Origin: an uncultured Lachnospiraceae bacterium
GTDB taxonomy: Bacteria > Bacillota > Clostridia > Lachnospirales > Anaerotignaceae
Reading direction: 5' to 3'
Length of the DNA stretch: 60,017 bases
Assembly: GCA_944384295.1 (NCBI GenBank)
Contig: CALWSU010000012.1
Span: 1-60,017, forward strand
The notes below the pieces were generated by a model. The model saw nothing but the letters and a program-made list of their open reading frames with translations. It was not told the DNA's origin and searched no databases. A program made the translations under genes and the position numbers. The first letter of the stretch is position 1. Every line of letters starts with the position of its first letter. Positions 49,645-58,876 of the stretch are shown one piece after another.

Positions 49645-50793
49645 TTGAAAAAAATATATTGTCTAGTGATATTGTTATGCTGCCTGATATATCCCAATAC
49701 TACATATGCACAAGCCGATGTTCCAACCGAAACAGAGATGGAAACAAAGACGGAAAACGATATGACGCAAGAGTATTTTGCGCAATTGGAGGAAGTAGAC
49801 GAAGCAACAGAAGATTATTTAGACGGGACAAGTTTTACAGATTTGATACAAAAAATTTTATCGGGTGAACTATCATTTTCTATAGAAGATGGAAAAGAAT
49901 GGTTGATGAAAATGGCGTTTGGAGAAATACGAACACAAGGAAAACTCGTCATGCAGCTTTTGACAGTATCTGTTTTGGCAGCCATTTTGCGACAATTAAG
50001 CGCATCTTTTGCAAATAAAGAAGTGGGCGAAATGGGGTTTTATGTTTGTTATATGATATTGATTGCAGTGGTGTTGACCACATTCTTTGAGATTACGGAA
50101 GCACTGATAGAACGTGTGGAACAGACAGCGGATATATTTTCTGTTATGTTGCCGGTGTTTCTGGCTTTGTCTGCTTCCTCCGGCAATCTGACACAGACTG
50201 CTTTGATGGGTCCTACCTTGATGGGGGGCTGTACCTTGATTGCTATATTGATGAAAACAGTAATTGTACCTATCGTTTTGGTGGCTGTGGCATTGGAAAT
50301 GACAGACCGTTTATCTGACCAGCCGTTAACAAGCCGTTTTGCAAAATTGCTCAAGCAGTGTTTGAATTGGGGACTCAAAGGTCTGGCAGGTGGTTTTATG
50401 TTGCTGTTATCCTTGCAAAAGCTAGGTGGGGGCGCAATCAATTCTTTGACTGTGCGTACTGCAAAAATTGCAGTCAATGCAGTGCCGGTAGTAGGAGATG
50501 TTATGGGTGGAGCGGTAGATACTGTTGCGACTGTAACAGGAACGCTGCGCCATGGGACATTGGTGGCAGTGGTTATATTTTTTTTGATATTTTCTTTTCC
50601 ATTGATTTTGAAATTGGTTATTATGACTTTGATTTTCAAATTTTGTGCAGCAGCGGCAGAATCTATTTGCGAGGCGCGCTTGGTGGATTGTATCGGTGTG
50701 GCAGGAGAATATACCAGTTTATTGCTTGGCATGTTGTTTTTGGTAGAAGTTATGTTGTTGTTTGGTGCGATTTTATTATTAGGTGTACTTTAG
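49645..50793 (+). CDS. spoIIIAE: Stage III sporulation protein AE
   Basis: A 382-aa polytopic protein with a signal peptide (KKIYCLVILLCCLIYPNTTY then AQA) and about seven helices. VMLPVFLALSASSGNLTQTA and LLSLQKLGGGAINSLTVRTA are family blocks. TTG 49645 is preferred since AGGAGGG almost touches ATG 49639. The C-terminal half is highly hydrophobic, as is normal for SpoIIIAE. Confidence 0.92.
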   Translation: MKKIYCLVILLCCLIYPNTTYAQADVPTETEMETKTENDMTQEYFAQLEEVDEATEDYLDGTSFTDLIQKILSGELSFSIEDGKEWLMKMAFGEIRTQGKLVMQLLTVSVLAAILRQLSASFANKEVGEMGFYVCYMILIAVVLTTFFEITEALIERVEQTADIFSVMLPVFLALSASSGNLTQTALMGPTLMGGCTLIAILMKTVIVPIVLVAVALEMTDRLSDQPLTSRFAKLLKQCLNWGLKGLAGGFMLLLSLQKLGGGAINSLTVRTAKIAVNAVPVVGDVMGGAVDTVATVTGTLRHGTLVAVVIFFLIFSFPLILKLVIMTLIFKFCAAAAESICEARLVDCIGVAGEYTSLLLGMLFLVEVMLLFGAILLLGVL

Positions 50794-50829
50794 AGATATT
50801 GTGCGAAAAGACGATGAGGAGGCATAGGC

Positions 50830-51000
50830 ATGATTACGGCATTTACCGCATATATAAAGACTATAACAGCTTTGACCGTATTTGCCGCTATGGCTGGACT
50901 ATTGATGCCAAATGGTAAATTTCGGCAATACACACGATGGGTATTGGGTTTGATGGTATTGACTGCTATGATACAACCACTTTTGCAGCTATTTACATAA
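50830..51000 (+). CDS. spoIIIAF: Truncated stage III sporulation protein AF (membrane part only)
   Basis: A 56-aa frame containing only the two N-terminal helices of SpoIIIAF (YIKTITALTVFAAMAGLLMP, NGKFRQYTRWVLGLMVLTAM, then IQPLLQLFT). Typical SpoIIIAF is about 200 aa, with a ring-building soluble domain after these helices. Here a TAA follows at once. The next 130 bases are open in another frame (SSVDTQKITGESRYRTDTMF) but too short for the missing domain. It is either a genuine reduction or decay. GAGGAGGC lies just upstream. Confidence 0.72.
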   Translation: MITAFTAYIKTITALTVFAAMAGLLMPNGKFRQYTRWVLGLMVLTAMIQPLLQLFT

Positions 51001-51129
51001 GCAGTGTGGACACCCAAAAAATTACAGGAGAGAGCCGATACAGAACAGATACAATGTTTTCTTTGATTACAGAAACAAAGAAAAATCAAAAAAACTGTAT
51101 CATTTGACTGGAACGAAAGGAGTACAGAG

Positions 51130-51669
51130 ATGAAAAACGATTTTTTTCGGCAAATGTTCCAGCCGGAGAATAAAAAAACGCTGATATGGATGATTACCAT
51201 TTGTGTTTTGGGAATTGTTTTACTATACTGTAGCAGCCATTGGACAAACCAAAAAGAGGATACTACACAAGCAGAACAAACCATACCACAAAATAACCAA
51301 AGACCAGAACAAATATTAGAAGAAGAAATGGAACGTATACTTTCGCAAATTGCAGGAGCAGGAGAGGTTGAGGTGATGCTGACATATCGTTCTACACAAG
51401 AGCATGTACCAGCTACAGAACAAATCATAGAAGAAACAACACGAGAGGGGGAAAACACAAAAAAAGAAGAACAACATATGGTATTGTTGGAGCAGGAAAA
51501 TGGACAGACGCCAATGATTTTGACAGAACTTGCCCCACAAGTGGAGGGTGTTGTCATTGTGGCACAAGGTGCAGGAGATGCAGTTGTATGTAATTCTTTG
51601 CATCAGGCAGCGCAAGCCTTGTTGCAGGTTCCATCACATAAAATAGCAATTATAAAAATGAAATCATAA
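51130..51669 (+). CDS. spoIIIAG: Stage III sporulation protein AG
   Basis: A 179-aa ring protein of the feeding-tube channel. One N-terminal helix (TLIWMITICVLGIVLLYCSS) is followed by the RBM domain: LSQIAGAGEVEVMLTYRSTQ and PQVEGVVIVAQGAGDAVVCN. In studied relatives it forms a large 30-fold ring in the intermembrane space. AAAGGAG precedes the ATG. With SpoIIIAF reduced, AG and AH would carry the periplasmic ring alone. Confidence 0.93.
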   Translation: MKNDFFRQMFQPENKKTLIWMITICVLGIVLLYCSSHWTNQKEDTTQAEQTIPQNNQRPEQILEEEMERILSQIAGAGEVEVMLTYRSTQEHVPATEQIIEETTREGENTKKEEQHMVLLEQENGQTPMILTELAPQVEGVVIVAQGAGDAVVCNSLHQAAQALLQVPSHKIAIIKMKS

Positions 51670-51736
51670 AAAATAAAATATAAAATATAAAATATGAATC
51701 ATTCAATCATCATATCATGAAAGGGGAAATCAAGAG

Positions 51737-52420
51737 ATGTTTCAAATCAAAAGAAATCAAGTAGTAGTTACTGCTTTGGCGGTCATGATTGCAGCTGCGG
51801 GGTACTTAAATTTTCAAGAAAATAAACAGGCTGAGGGTACACAAACGGCAATGCAATTGACAGAAGAAGGAGATTATACGGCAGTAGTAGAAGATGATTA
51901 TGCAGCATTACCTGATGATTTGACAGCAGAAGAAACATTGGATCCCATTACAGCAGAACTAACTGCACAAACAGAAGAAAACGTAGAAACTGCGGAGGCT
52001 TCTACAACAACCGGCGATGGAACGGCTGTATTTGCCAATGCGGCAACCAGCAGTGATGCAGCAACACAATATTTTGCAGAAGCAAAATTGGACAGAGAAC
52101 AATCACGCGCAAAACAAAAAGATATTTTGACAGAAATGCTCAATAATGAAAATGTAAGCGAAGATCAAAAAACAGTTTGCAGTGATAGTATGTTGGAATT
52201 GCAGCAACGCATTGAAAAAGAAACCGCAGCAGAAGCCATGATTGAGGCAAAAGGATTTTCAGATGCATATGTCCGTATTGATGATGATACAGTAGATGTT
52301 GTAGTAAACAAAGAAAATTTAACAGATCAGGAAGTGGCACAAATCGAAGATATTGTCAAACGCAAAACAGGGTATCGTGCAGATCAAATTCGTATTTCTT
52401 CATGGAAGGCAGGCAATTGA
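51737..52420 (+). CDS. spoIIIAH: Stage III sporulation protein AH
   Basis: A 227-aa protein with one N-terminal helix (VVVTALAVMIAAAGYLNFQE), a long acidic linker (residues ~30-110) and a C-terminal ring-building domain (AEAMIEAKGFSDAYVRIDDD and TDQEVAQIEDIVKRKTGYRA) that binds SpoIIQ of the forespore. The linker is low complexity, rich in Ala, Glu and Thr. AAAGGGGA precedes the start. It is the last gene of the operon. Confidence 0.93.
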   Translation: MFQIKRNQVVVTALAVMIAAAGYLNFQENKQAEGTQTAMQLTEEGDYTAVVEDDYAALPDDLTAEETLDPITAELTAQTEENVETAEASTTTGDGTAVFANAATSSDAATQYFAEAKLDREQSRAKQKDILTEMLNNENVSEDQKTVCSDSMLELQQRIEKETAAEAMIEAKGFSDAYVRIDDDTVDVVVNKENLTDQEVAQIEDIVKRKTGYRADQIRISSWKAGN

Positions 52421-52458
52421 GTATCTCAATATAAGAAAAAATTTTTTATATAAAAATG

Positions 52459-52507
52459 AAAACTGTACTGTATATTTTATATTTTACAATATACAGTACA
52501 GTTTTTT
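52459..52507 (+). terminator. Terminator of the spoIIIA operon
   Basis: AAAACTGTACTGTATATT (52459-52476) pairs perfectly over 18 bases with 52488-52505 and is followed by T. It can work in both directions and separates the operon from the converging minus-strand gene. Confidence 0.93.
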
Positions 52508-52557
52508 ATTTTAGTTTGTAGTTTGATTGATACATAGATTTACGAAAACAGAGAATA

Positions 52558-53136
52558 TTAAAAATATAAGTCTAATACACGTTCTGTCAAATATTTTTCT
52601 GCATTGGCACGTATGGCAAGTAATAAAACCAACATGATTTTTTTGGTTTCTTCATCATATTCACTTAGTAAAGCCTTTTCTGGGTAAACATCAGTTTGTG
52701 TTTCACTAGCAGAAGCTTTGATATATGCGCGCGTTGCCTTTTGTAATGCAACAAAACCAGCATAAATTTCTGTTGTGCGTTGATACATATTTTCGGTAGA
52801 ATCTGTCATCAATATACTGTGAAATAAAGTTGCAATATCTTTTATGGATAATACTGTTTTCAAATGAAAAATCATAATGAGTAGCATGATATGCATACGG
52901 CTGTATTTTTTCTTCACAGGCGGCGGCAAAATTTTTGCTTTTGTGTAGTTGTTGATCATAGTTTTTGTCAATATTTTTGTATCAACAGTACGTTTATAAG
53001 GGTGTAAAGAATGTTCCATAAATGTGGTGACTTGATCCATATACAAATCAATATTTGGAATATCTTGTATTTCTATCACAGTAATTGCATCGATTTTCTG
53101 TTGAAAATTATCTATAATTTCGGCAAAAGTTCCCAT
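52558..53136 (-). CDS. DUF1836 domain protein, probable regulator
   Basis: A 192-aa protein of the DUF1836 group. The core TKTMINNYTKAKILPPPVKK KYSR (residues ~58-81) resembles the winged MerR-type helix-turn-helix, followed by MHIMLLIMIFHLKTVLSIKD. Function is undefined in all relatives known to me; DNA binding is inferred. AGGAGGAATT precedes its start on the minus strand. A perfect palindrome, TGACATGATGTCA, lies 18 bases upstream and may be its own operator. Confidence 0.8.
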   Translation of the reverse strand: MGTFAEIIDNFQQKIDAITVIEIQDIPNIDLYMDQVTTFMEHSLHPYKRTVDTKILTKTMINNYTKAKILPPPVKKKYSRMHIMLLIMIFHLKTVLSIKDIATLFHSILMTDSTENMYQRTTEIYAGFVALQKATRAYIKASASETQTDVYPEKALLSEYDEETKKIMLVLLLAIRANAEKYLTERVLDLYF

Positions 53137-53153
53137 AATTCCTCCTGAAATTT

Positions 53154-53257
53154 TGACATGATGTCATTATATAGTATTTTATACCATGTTTCAATATAAT
53201 TTCGTATATAATATATGTTGCGTTTTATAATAATATATGATAATATTTTAATATTAT
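53154..53257. promoter_or_regulatory. Palindromes in the DUF1836-hemolysin III intergenic region
   Basis: TGACATGATGTCA (53154-53166) is a perfect 6-1-6 inverted repeat close to the DUF1836 start. ATAATATT/AATATTAT (53240-53257) is an 8-2-8 repeat close to the divergent gene. The 150-base region is otherwise AT-rich and should hold two opposing promoters. Confidence 0.45.
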
Positions 53258-53295
53258 TATAAGTGGTATTAAAAACTATGTAAGGAAGTGTGATT

Positions 53296-53949
53296 ATGCA
53301 AAAGAAATGGAACGTGAGAGACCCCGGCAGTGCGTGGACACATTTTATCGGTTTTTTGGCAATCATTCCTTGTTTCATTGCTTTGTTGCTTCGCGCACAA
53401 GCAGAAGCAGGTATGTTTGAGGTTGTGGCATTTACGATATTTGGTGTATCTTTATTGTTGCTGTATGGCGCAAGCACCATTTATCATACATTATGTTTGC
53501 CGCCAGAACAGGTGCAATTGTTACGCAGAATCGACCATATGATGATATTTGTATTGATTGCTGGCACATATACGCCCATTTGTCTGATATCCTTGAGAGG
53601 GGTATGGGGTTGGACGTTGTTGGCTTTGATTTGGGGTATTGCGCTATTGGGTATTTTGCTTAAAATTTTTTGGCTGCATGCACCCAGATGGCTTTCTACT
53701 TTGATTTATGTAGTCATGGGGTGGTTGGCAGTGGTAGCATTTGTACCATTAGAAAGAGCAGTATCTTGGCAAGGAATTGGCGTTTTGTTGGCTGGCGGTA
53801 TTGCCTATACCATTGGTGCTGTGATTTATGCCACAAAAAAACCAAACTTACCCAATTGGAAATATTTTGGATTCCATGAAATTTTTCATGTGTTTGTTAT
53901 GGTAGGCAGTGCATTTCATATTGCGTTTATGTTTGCATTTGTGGCATAA
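53296..53949 (+). CDS. Hemolysin III / PAQR-family membrane protein
   Basis: A 217-aa integral membrane protein with seven predicted helices. The family marks are the early SAWTHFIGF, the ASTIYHTLCLPPE stretch with S and H, DHMMIFVLIAGTYTPICLIS, and the C-terminal FHEIFHVFVMVGSAFHIAFM with the zinc-binding histidines. Members of this group are related to adiponectin-receptor-like hydrolases; lysis of host cells is not implied. ATG 53296 is spaced better from AAGGAAG than GTG 53290. Confidence 0.9.
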   Translation: MQKKWNVRDPGSAWTHFIGFLAIIPCFIALLLRAQAEAGMFEVVAFTIFGVSLLLLYGASTIYHTLCLPPEQVQLLRRIDHMMIFVLIAGTYTPICLISLRGVWGWTLLALIWGIALLGILLKIFWLHAPRWLSTLIYVVMGWLAVVAFVPLERAVSWQGIGVLLAGGIAYTIGAVIYATKKPNLPNWKYFGFHEIFHVFVMVGSAFHIAFMFAFVA

Positions 53950-54057
53950 AGTATCTCGTGTTCTGTAAATTGTATACAAATATAGATGTCAAATTATGCG
54001 AATTTCTCAAAATCAAAGTATTTTTTTCTGTGATTTCAAAAAAATCCCCAAAATCAC

Positions 54058-54086
54058 TTGATTTCTTTTGGTAAATATGGTATAAA
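54058..54086 (+). promoter_or_regulatory. Promoter of the leuS T-box transcript
   Basis: TTGATT (54058-54063), a 17-base spacer and TATAAA (54081-54086), with TGG just before the -10 (extended -10). The transcript should begin near 54093. The 110 bases between the hemolysin III gene and this promoter hold nothing else that I recognise. Confidence 0.7.
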
Positions 54087-54092
54087 TGTTTT

Positions 54093-54335
54093 CGTAAAAA
54101 GACATTGACGAGGAGTAGTACATTTGGAAGTTTTTCTCAGAGAGTCGCCGGCAGGTGCGAGGCGATAAAAACGAAAAATGGAACTGGCCTTTGAGTTTTC
54201 CGTGGAACGCAGCTTGCAAGTAGACGGCAACGGTTGCCTCCGTTATCGGGCGTAAGAGTGTGTTTCTATGGAAACAAACTAGAGTGGTAACACGGAGTAT
54301 CCCTTCGTCTCTAACGAGATGAAGGGATTTTTTTT
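54093..54335 (+). promoter_or_regulatory. T-box leader with CUG (leucine) specifier
   Basis: Stem I includes GCCGGCAGGTGCGAGGCGA. The specifier lies in GAA-CTG-GCCTTTGAG, codon 54184-54186, leucine. The antiterminator carries AGAGTGGTAACACGGAG (54281-54297), whose UGGU pairs with the ACCA end of uncharged tRNA. The terminator is ATCCCTTC...GAAGGGAT (54299-54328) followed by T. Leucine starvation would allow leuS transcription. Confidence 0.93.
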
Positions 54336-54373
54336 GAAATGTCTGAGCAACACGAAAAAGGGAGGAAATAAAA

Positions 54374-56785
54374 ATGGATAGTCGTTATGATTTCAGAGAA
54401 ATTGAAAAGAAATGGCGCGCAGAATGGGAAAAAAATCCAATCAATAAAGAAGATGATGTCAAACCCAAATTTTATTGTCTGGATATGTTCCCTTATCCCT
54501 CTGGTACAGGGCTGCATGTTGGTCACTGGAGAGGATATGTATTGAGTGACGTTGTGAGCAGATATAAAGTACTGCAAGGGTATCAGGTATTGCACCCTAT
54601 GGGCTGGGACGCATTTGGTCTGCCTGCAGAAAATTTTGCGATTAAAAATAATATGCATCCTAGTATCGCAACTGCAAATAATATTGCAAATGTAAAAAGA
54701 CAGCTGCATGAAATCAGTGCACTTTATGATTGGGATAAAGAAGTGGATACCACAGACCCGAATTATTACAAATGGACACAATGGATTTTTGTGCAAATGT
54801 TCAAACATGGTCTGGCATATGAAAAAGAAATGCCTTTGAACTGGTGCCCTAGCTGTAAATGTGTATTGGCAAACGAAGAAGCAACAAATGGTACCTGTGA
54901 ACGTTGTGGCGCAACAGTAACAAAGAAAAATCTGCGTCAATGGATGCTGAAAATTACAGCATATGCAGATCGTCTGTTGGAAGATTTGAAAACATTGGAT
55001 TGGTCTGACAAAGTGAAAAAAATGCAGTCTGACTGGATTGGTAAGAGCTATGGTGCAGAAGTAGGATTTAAAGTGGTAGATAGTGATTTGACAATCAATG
55101 TATACACCACAAGACCAGATACATTGCATGGTTGTACTTTTATGGTATTGGCACCAGAATACAAAGATGTCGCTGCACTGACTACCCCAGAATGTAAAGA
55201 AGCTGTAGAAAAATATTGTTTTGAAGCTTCTACAAAATCTTCTGTAGACCGTATGACAGATAAAGAAAAAACAGGTGCATTTACAGGTTCTTATTGTATC
55301 AATCCAGTAAATGGCAAACAGATTCCAATTTGGGTTGCAGATTATGTATTGGCAGACTATGGTACTGGCGCGGTTATGTGTGTACCTGCACATGACGAAC
55401 GTGACTTCGCTTTTGCGAAAAAATTTGATTTGCCTATCATTCAGGTAATTCTGCCAGAAGGTGAAGAAGAAAAAGAATTGACAGAAGCATATACTGGTGA
55501 TGGTATTATCATCAATTCTGGCGATTGGAATGGCATGAAAGCTTTTGAAGCAAAAGAAAAAGTGCCTCATATCATGGAAGAAAAAGGTCTGGGCAAAAAG
55601 ACTGTAAACTATAAACTGCGTGACTGGGTATTCTCCAGACAAAGATATTGGGGTGAACCAATTCCAATTGTACATTGCGAACATTGCGGCGCAGTTGCAG
55701 TGCCAGAAGATCAATTGCCTGTATTGTTGCCCCAGGTAGAATCTTATAAACCAACCGATACAGGGGAATCTCCTTTGGCACATATTGACGAATGGGTCAA
55801 TACCACATGTCCAAAATGTGGTCGTCCAGCAAAAAGAGAAACCAATACTATGCCACAATGGGCAGGTTCTTCTTGGTATTTCCTGCGTTATGTAGATAAC
55901 CATAATGATAAAGAATTGGCAAGCATGGATAGATTGAAAAAATGGGCGCCTGTTGATTTGTATGTCGGCGGTATCGAACATGCGGTATTGCATTTGCTGT
56001 ATGCACGTTTCTATACAAAATTCTTGTATGACATTGGTGCAGTGCCATTTGAAGAACCGTTCCAGAGATTGTTTAACCAAGGTATGATTACCAAAAATGG
56101 CGGTAAAATGAGTAAATCTTTGGGTAATGTTGTTTCTCCTGATGATTTGGTACAAAATTATGGCTGTGACTCTCTGCGTATGTATGAACTGTTTGTAGGT
56201 CCTCCTGAATTGGATTGTGACTGGGACGACAGCGGTATTGATGGTGTATTCCGTTTCCTGAACAGAGTATGGAAATTGGTTTACAATAATAAAGATTTGG
56301 AAATTGCGCCAACAAAAGATATGGAATATCTGCGCAATAAACTGATTTTCGATATTACAAACCGTTTGGAAGCACTGACCATGAACACTGTAGTCAGCGG
56401 TTTTATGGAATATACCAATAAAATCATAGATTTGAGCAAACAGCAGGGTGGCGTAGACAAACAGACTTTGGAAACATTGGTTGTGCTGTTGGCACCTTTT
56501 GCACCACATATTGCAGAAGAACTGTGGAAAGAATTGGGACATCAAGAATCTGTATTTGATGCTGGTTGGCCAGAAGCAGACGAAAGCAAAATGGTTCAGG
56601 ATACCATCGAAATCGCTTTGCAGGTAAGCGGTAAATTTAGAGATACGATGATGGTTGCTGCTGATGCAGATAAAGAAACTGTTTTGGCAAAAGCAAAAGA
56701 AGTTTTGGCTTCTCGTTTGGAAGGAAAAACAGTAGTGAAAGAAATCTATGTTCCTGGCAAAATTGTAAATATTATTGCAAAATAA
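54374..56785 (+). CDS. leuS: Leucyl-tRNA synthetase
   Basis: Charges tRNA-Leu (803 aa). The HIGH motif is HVGH at residue 48, in GLHVGHWRGY, and KMSKS is at 578-582. Two Cys clusters bind zinc: CPSCKCVLANEEATNGTCERC and, later, HCEHCG with CPKCG. The editing domain contains YTTRPDTLHGCTFMVLAPEY, including the threonine-rich segment. Length is slightly below the ~860 of many bacterial enzymes. AAAGGGAGG precedes the ATG. Confidence 0.97.
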   Translation: MDSRYDFREIEKKWRAEWEKNPINKEDDVKPKFYCLDMFPYPSGTGLHVGHWRGYVLSDVVSRYKVLQGYQVLHPMGWDAFGLPAENFAIKNNMHPSIATANNIANVKRQLHEISALYDWDKEVDTTDPNYYKWTQWIFVQMFKHGLAYEKEMPLNWCPSCKCVLANEEATNGTCERCGATVTKKNLRQWMLKITAYADRLLEDLKTLDWSDKVKKMQSDWIGKSYGAEVGFKVVDSDLTINVYTTRPDTLHGCTFMVLAPEYKDVAALTTPECKEAVEKYCFEASTKSSVDRMTDKEKTGAFTGSYCINPVNGKQIPIWVADYVLADYGTGAVMCVPAHDERDFAFAKKFDLPIIQVILPEGEEEKELTEAYTGDGIIINSGDWNGMKAFEAKEKVPHIMEEKGLGKKTVNYKLRDWVFSRQRYWGEPIPIVHCEHCGAVAVPEDQLPVLLPQVESYKPTDTGESPLAHIDEWVNTTCPKCGRPAKRETNTMPQWAGSSWYFLRYVDNHNDKELASMDRLKKWAPVDLYVGGIEHAVLHLLYARFYTKFLYDIGAVPFEEPFQRLFNQGMITKNGGKMSKSLGNVVSPDDLVQNYGCDSLRMYELFVGPPELDCDWDDSGIDGVFRFLNRVWKLVYNNKDLEIAPTKDMEYLRNKLIFDITNRLEALTMNTVVSGFMEYTNKIIDLSKQQGGVDKQTLETLVVLLAPFAPHIAEELWKELGHQESVFDAGWPEADESKMVQDTIEIALQVSGKFRDTMMVAADADKETVLAKAKEVLASRLEGKTVVKEIYVPGKIVNIIAK

Positions 56786-56808
56786 AGATAAACAATTATG
56801 ATAAAAAG

Positions 56809-56842
56809 GCGGCTGCTGGCGTTTACGCAGGCAGTCGCTCTT
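56809..56842 (+). terminator. Hairpin between leuS and the phosphopantetheinyl transferase gene
   Basis: GCGGCTGC (56809-56816) pairs with GCAGTCGC (56831-56838), with an inner GCG/CGC. It is followed only by TCTTTGTTT, so it may be a leaky terminator or attenuator that lets some reading into the next gene 20 bases on. Confidence 0.5.
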
Positions 56843-56861
56843 TGTTTGGAGGGACAATAAA

Positions 56862-57509
56862 ATGGCAGAATGGTACTTGTTGGATACCTCTGATTTGCAG
56901 GAATATATGCTGCAAGCATTCTCTTTTCTGCCGCAGGAGGAACAAAATCGTATCTTACAAATACAGACGCAAAAACAAAGATTACTGTCTTTGGCAAGTC
57001 GTATCTTACTATATGAGGTAGGCAGAACATATGGTATCTCCGATTTTCGTATGACATATGGAAAGCATGGAAAGCCAATATTATCTGCTGCGTCAAATTT
57101 TCAATTTAATCTCTCCCATAGTGGCAAATATGCTGTACTTGCGTGCAGTACATTACCTGTGGGGGTAGATGTGGAACAGATACGAGAACGAATGCCGAAA
57201 CATTTAGAAAAAATACTTTCACCAGAAGAACAAATGTATTTAAAACAACAAAACAATGCTTTGGAAATCTTTACAAAGATTTGGACCAGGAAGGAAAGTT
57301 TTGTCAAATGGAAAGGCGAAAGAATTTTTGATGCACCCAATCAATGGAATATGGTGGATTCGTCTGGTTTAGTACAAAAATTATATAATATGGGTTGTCA
57401 GTTTTGTGAATATACTTTGGAAAATCATATACTATCGCTGTGTATTTCCGTTACAGATCAAGTACCACAAAAACTTCACATTTTGCATGGAAAGGATATT
57501 TTCTCTTAA
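56862..57509 (+). CDS. 4'-phosphopantetheinyl transferase (Sfp-type)
   Basis: Attaches the phosphopantetheine arm to carrier proteins (215 aa). The Mg/CoA motif is VGVDVEQI and the second motif is IWTRKESFVKWKGERIF (W-x-x-KES-x-x-K), with FNLSHSGKYAVLA before them. Size and motifs fit the Sfp/HetI group, which acts on larger synthases as well as on acyl carrier proteins. GGAGGGA precedes the start. No polyketide or peptide synthase gene is visible near it. Confidence 0.9.
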   Translation: MAEWYLLDTSDLQEYMLQAFSFLPQEEQNRILQIQTQKQRLLSLASRILLYEVGRTYGISDFRMTYGKHGKPILSAASNFQFNLSHSGKYAVLACSTLPVGVDVEQIRERMPKHLEKILSPEEQMYLKQQNNALEIFTKIWTRKESFVKWKGERIFDAPNQWNMVDSSGLVQKLYNMGCQFCEYTLENHILSLCISVTDQVPQKLHILHGKDIFS

Positions 57510-57536
57510 AAATTCATGAAAGAAAAAGAATATCTC

Positions 57537-57565
57537 TTTTCAAATGGACAAAAATTATGTATAAT
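57537..57565 (+). promoter_or_regulatory. Promoter of the M23 peptidase gene
   Basis: TTTTCA (57537-57542), a 17-base spacer and TATAAT (57560-57565). The -35 matches four of six positions. It lies about 50 bases before the gene, in the gap after the phosphopantetheinyl transferase. Confidence 0.55.
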
Positions 57566-57615
57566 AACCCATGGTGAAAACCTTTGCAGAATCTAAAAGA
57601 GGTGGAGAAATACAC

Positions 57616-58821
57616 ATGAAACGGTGGAATTATAAAAAAATATGTTGTGTTTGCTTATCTGCAATTTTGCTGACCTGTACTGTGCCACAAGTATACGGGA
57701 AAACAGTCAGTGAATTGGAAGCGGAAAGAGAAGAACTTTCCAAGCAAACAGAAGAAGCATTGGCGGCGATTGAAGATTTGGAATCCAAGCAGCTATCTGT
57801 AGAAGAAGAAATGGATGCTATGGACCAAGCTATGAATAGTTTGCAGGCAGAAATGGACGCAGCGCAGGAAGAATTGGATCGTATCGAAGCATCATTGGAA
57901 CAAAGCCAAAAAGATTTGGAAGAAGCAACAAAAAAGAGAGATGAGCAGTTTGATTTGCTTTGCAAACGTTTAAAATATTTGCAGCAAAAAGGTGCGGAAG
58001 GATATATGGAAATTTTATTAGAGGCAGAAAGCTTTTCCGATTTATTCTTACGTATGCAATATGTAAACGATATTATGGAATATGACAAAGAATTATTAGA
58101 CCAATTGCAAGAAACACAGAAAGTCATTGAAGAAAAGACAAAGCAGATTGAAGAAGATAAAATTGCACAAGAAAAAGTTGTCGCAGAATATAATGAAAAA
58201 TATGCAAGTATGGAAGAAGTGCTTCAGGAGAAAAAAGAATTGGTTGCTTCTTATCAACAAGATGTAGAAAAATATGAACAAATGGTAGAAGCAAATAAAA
58301 AAGCCGACCAAGAAGTATTGAATGAATTGGCAAAACAACAGCGCCAGCAACAACAAAGCGGCAGTAGCAGTACAGACAATACAGTATATTATACTGGCGG
58401 TGGTTCTTTGGGTTGGCCGGTTCCTGCAAAAGCGGCATCCTCTTCCAGCTTAAGCAGCGGTTTTGTTAGTAGAAGCAATCCGGTTACAGGAAAATGGGAA
58501 TCTCATAGCGGGTATGATATACCAGCACCATACGGTTCTGCTATTGTTGCAGCAGAAGGTGGTACAGTAACATATGCGGGCTGGATGAATGGGTATGGCT
58601 ATACTGTTATGATCAATCACGGCGGCGGTCTGACCACATTATATGGACATAATTCCTCATTGACAGTATCAAAAGGGCAAACGGTAAGCAGAGGTCAAAC
58701 CATTGCAAAATGCGGTAGTACTGGTATGTCAACAGGGAACCATTGTCATTTCTCTGTTTTGGTCAATGGGTCTTATGTGAATCCAGAATCTTACTTAGGT
58801 GTACCAAATGTAACTTATTAA
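57616..58821 (+). CDS. Secreted M23 metallopeptidase with coiled coil (EnvC/NlpD-like)
   Basis: A 401-aa wall hydrolase or hydrolase activator. Signal peptide: KKICCVCLSAILLTCTVPQV then YGK. Residues 30-250 form a long EnvC-type coiled coil (SELEAEREELSKQTEEALAA and similar). The M23 domain holds the metal ligands H297 in HSGYD and H376-C377-H378, near GHNSSL and GNHCHF. Since the HxH and HxxxD ligands are present, it is probably active. ATG 57616 follows AGGTGGAG. Confidence 0.9.
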   Translation: MKRWNYKKICCVCLSAILLTCTVPQVYGKTVSELEAEREELSKQTEEALAAIEDLESKQLSVEEEMDAMDQAMNSLQAEMDAAQEELDRIEASLEQSQKDLEEATKKRDEQFDLLCKRLKYLQQKGAEGYMEILLEAESFSDLFLRMQYVNDIMEYDKELLDQLQETQKVIEEKTKQIEEDKIAQEKVVAEYNEKYASMEEVLQEKKELVASYQQDVEKYEQMVEANKKADQEVLNELAKQQRQQQQSGSSSTDNTVYYTGGGSLGWPVPAKAASSSSLSSGFVSRSNPVTGKWESHSGYDIPAPYGSAIVAAEGGTVTYAGWMNGYGYTVMINHGGGLTTLYGHNSSLTVSKGQTVSRGQTIAKCGSTGMSTGNHCHFSVLVNGSYVNPESYLGVPNVTY

Positions 58822-58836
58822 GATACATAAAATCAA

Positions 58837-58876
58837 GAAAAAGTTATTGCTTTCTCAGGAATGTAATAACTTTTTC
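58837..58876 (+). terminator. Terminator after the M23 peptidase gene
   Basis: GAAAAAGTTATT (58837-58848) pairs with AATAACTTTTTC (58865-58876); the descending strand supplies the T-run. It lies 16 bases after the stop. Confidence 0.85.

Noticed and set aside
54311..56857. An 848-codon open frame on the minus strand opposite leuS
   Set aside because: It has no start context or family resemblance and is rich in Cys, Phe, His and Ile as expected of an antisense reading; leuS on the plus strand has all its motifs.
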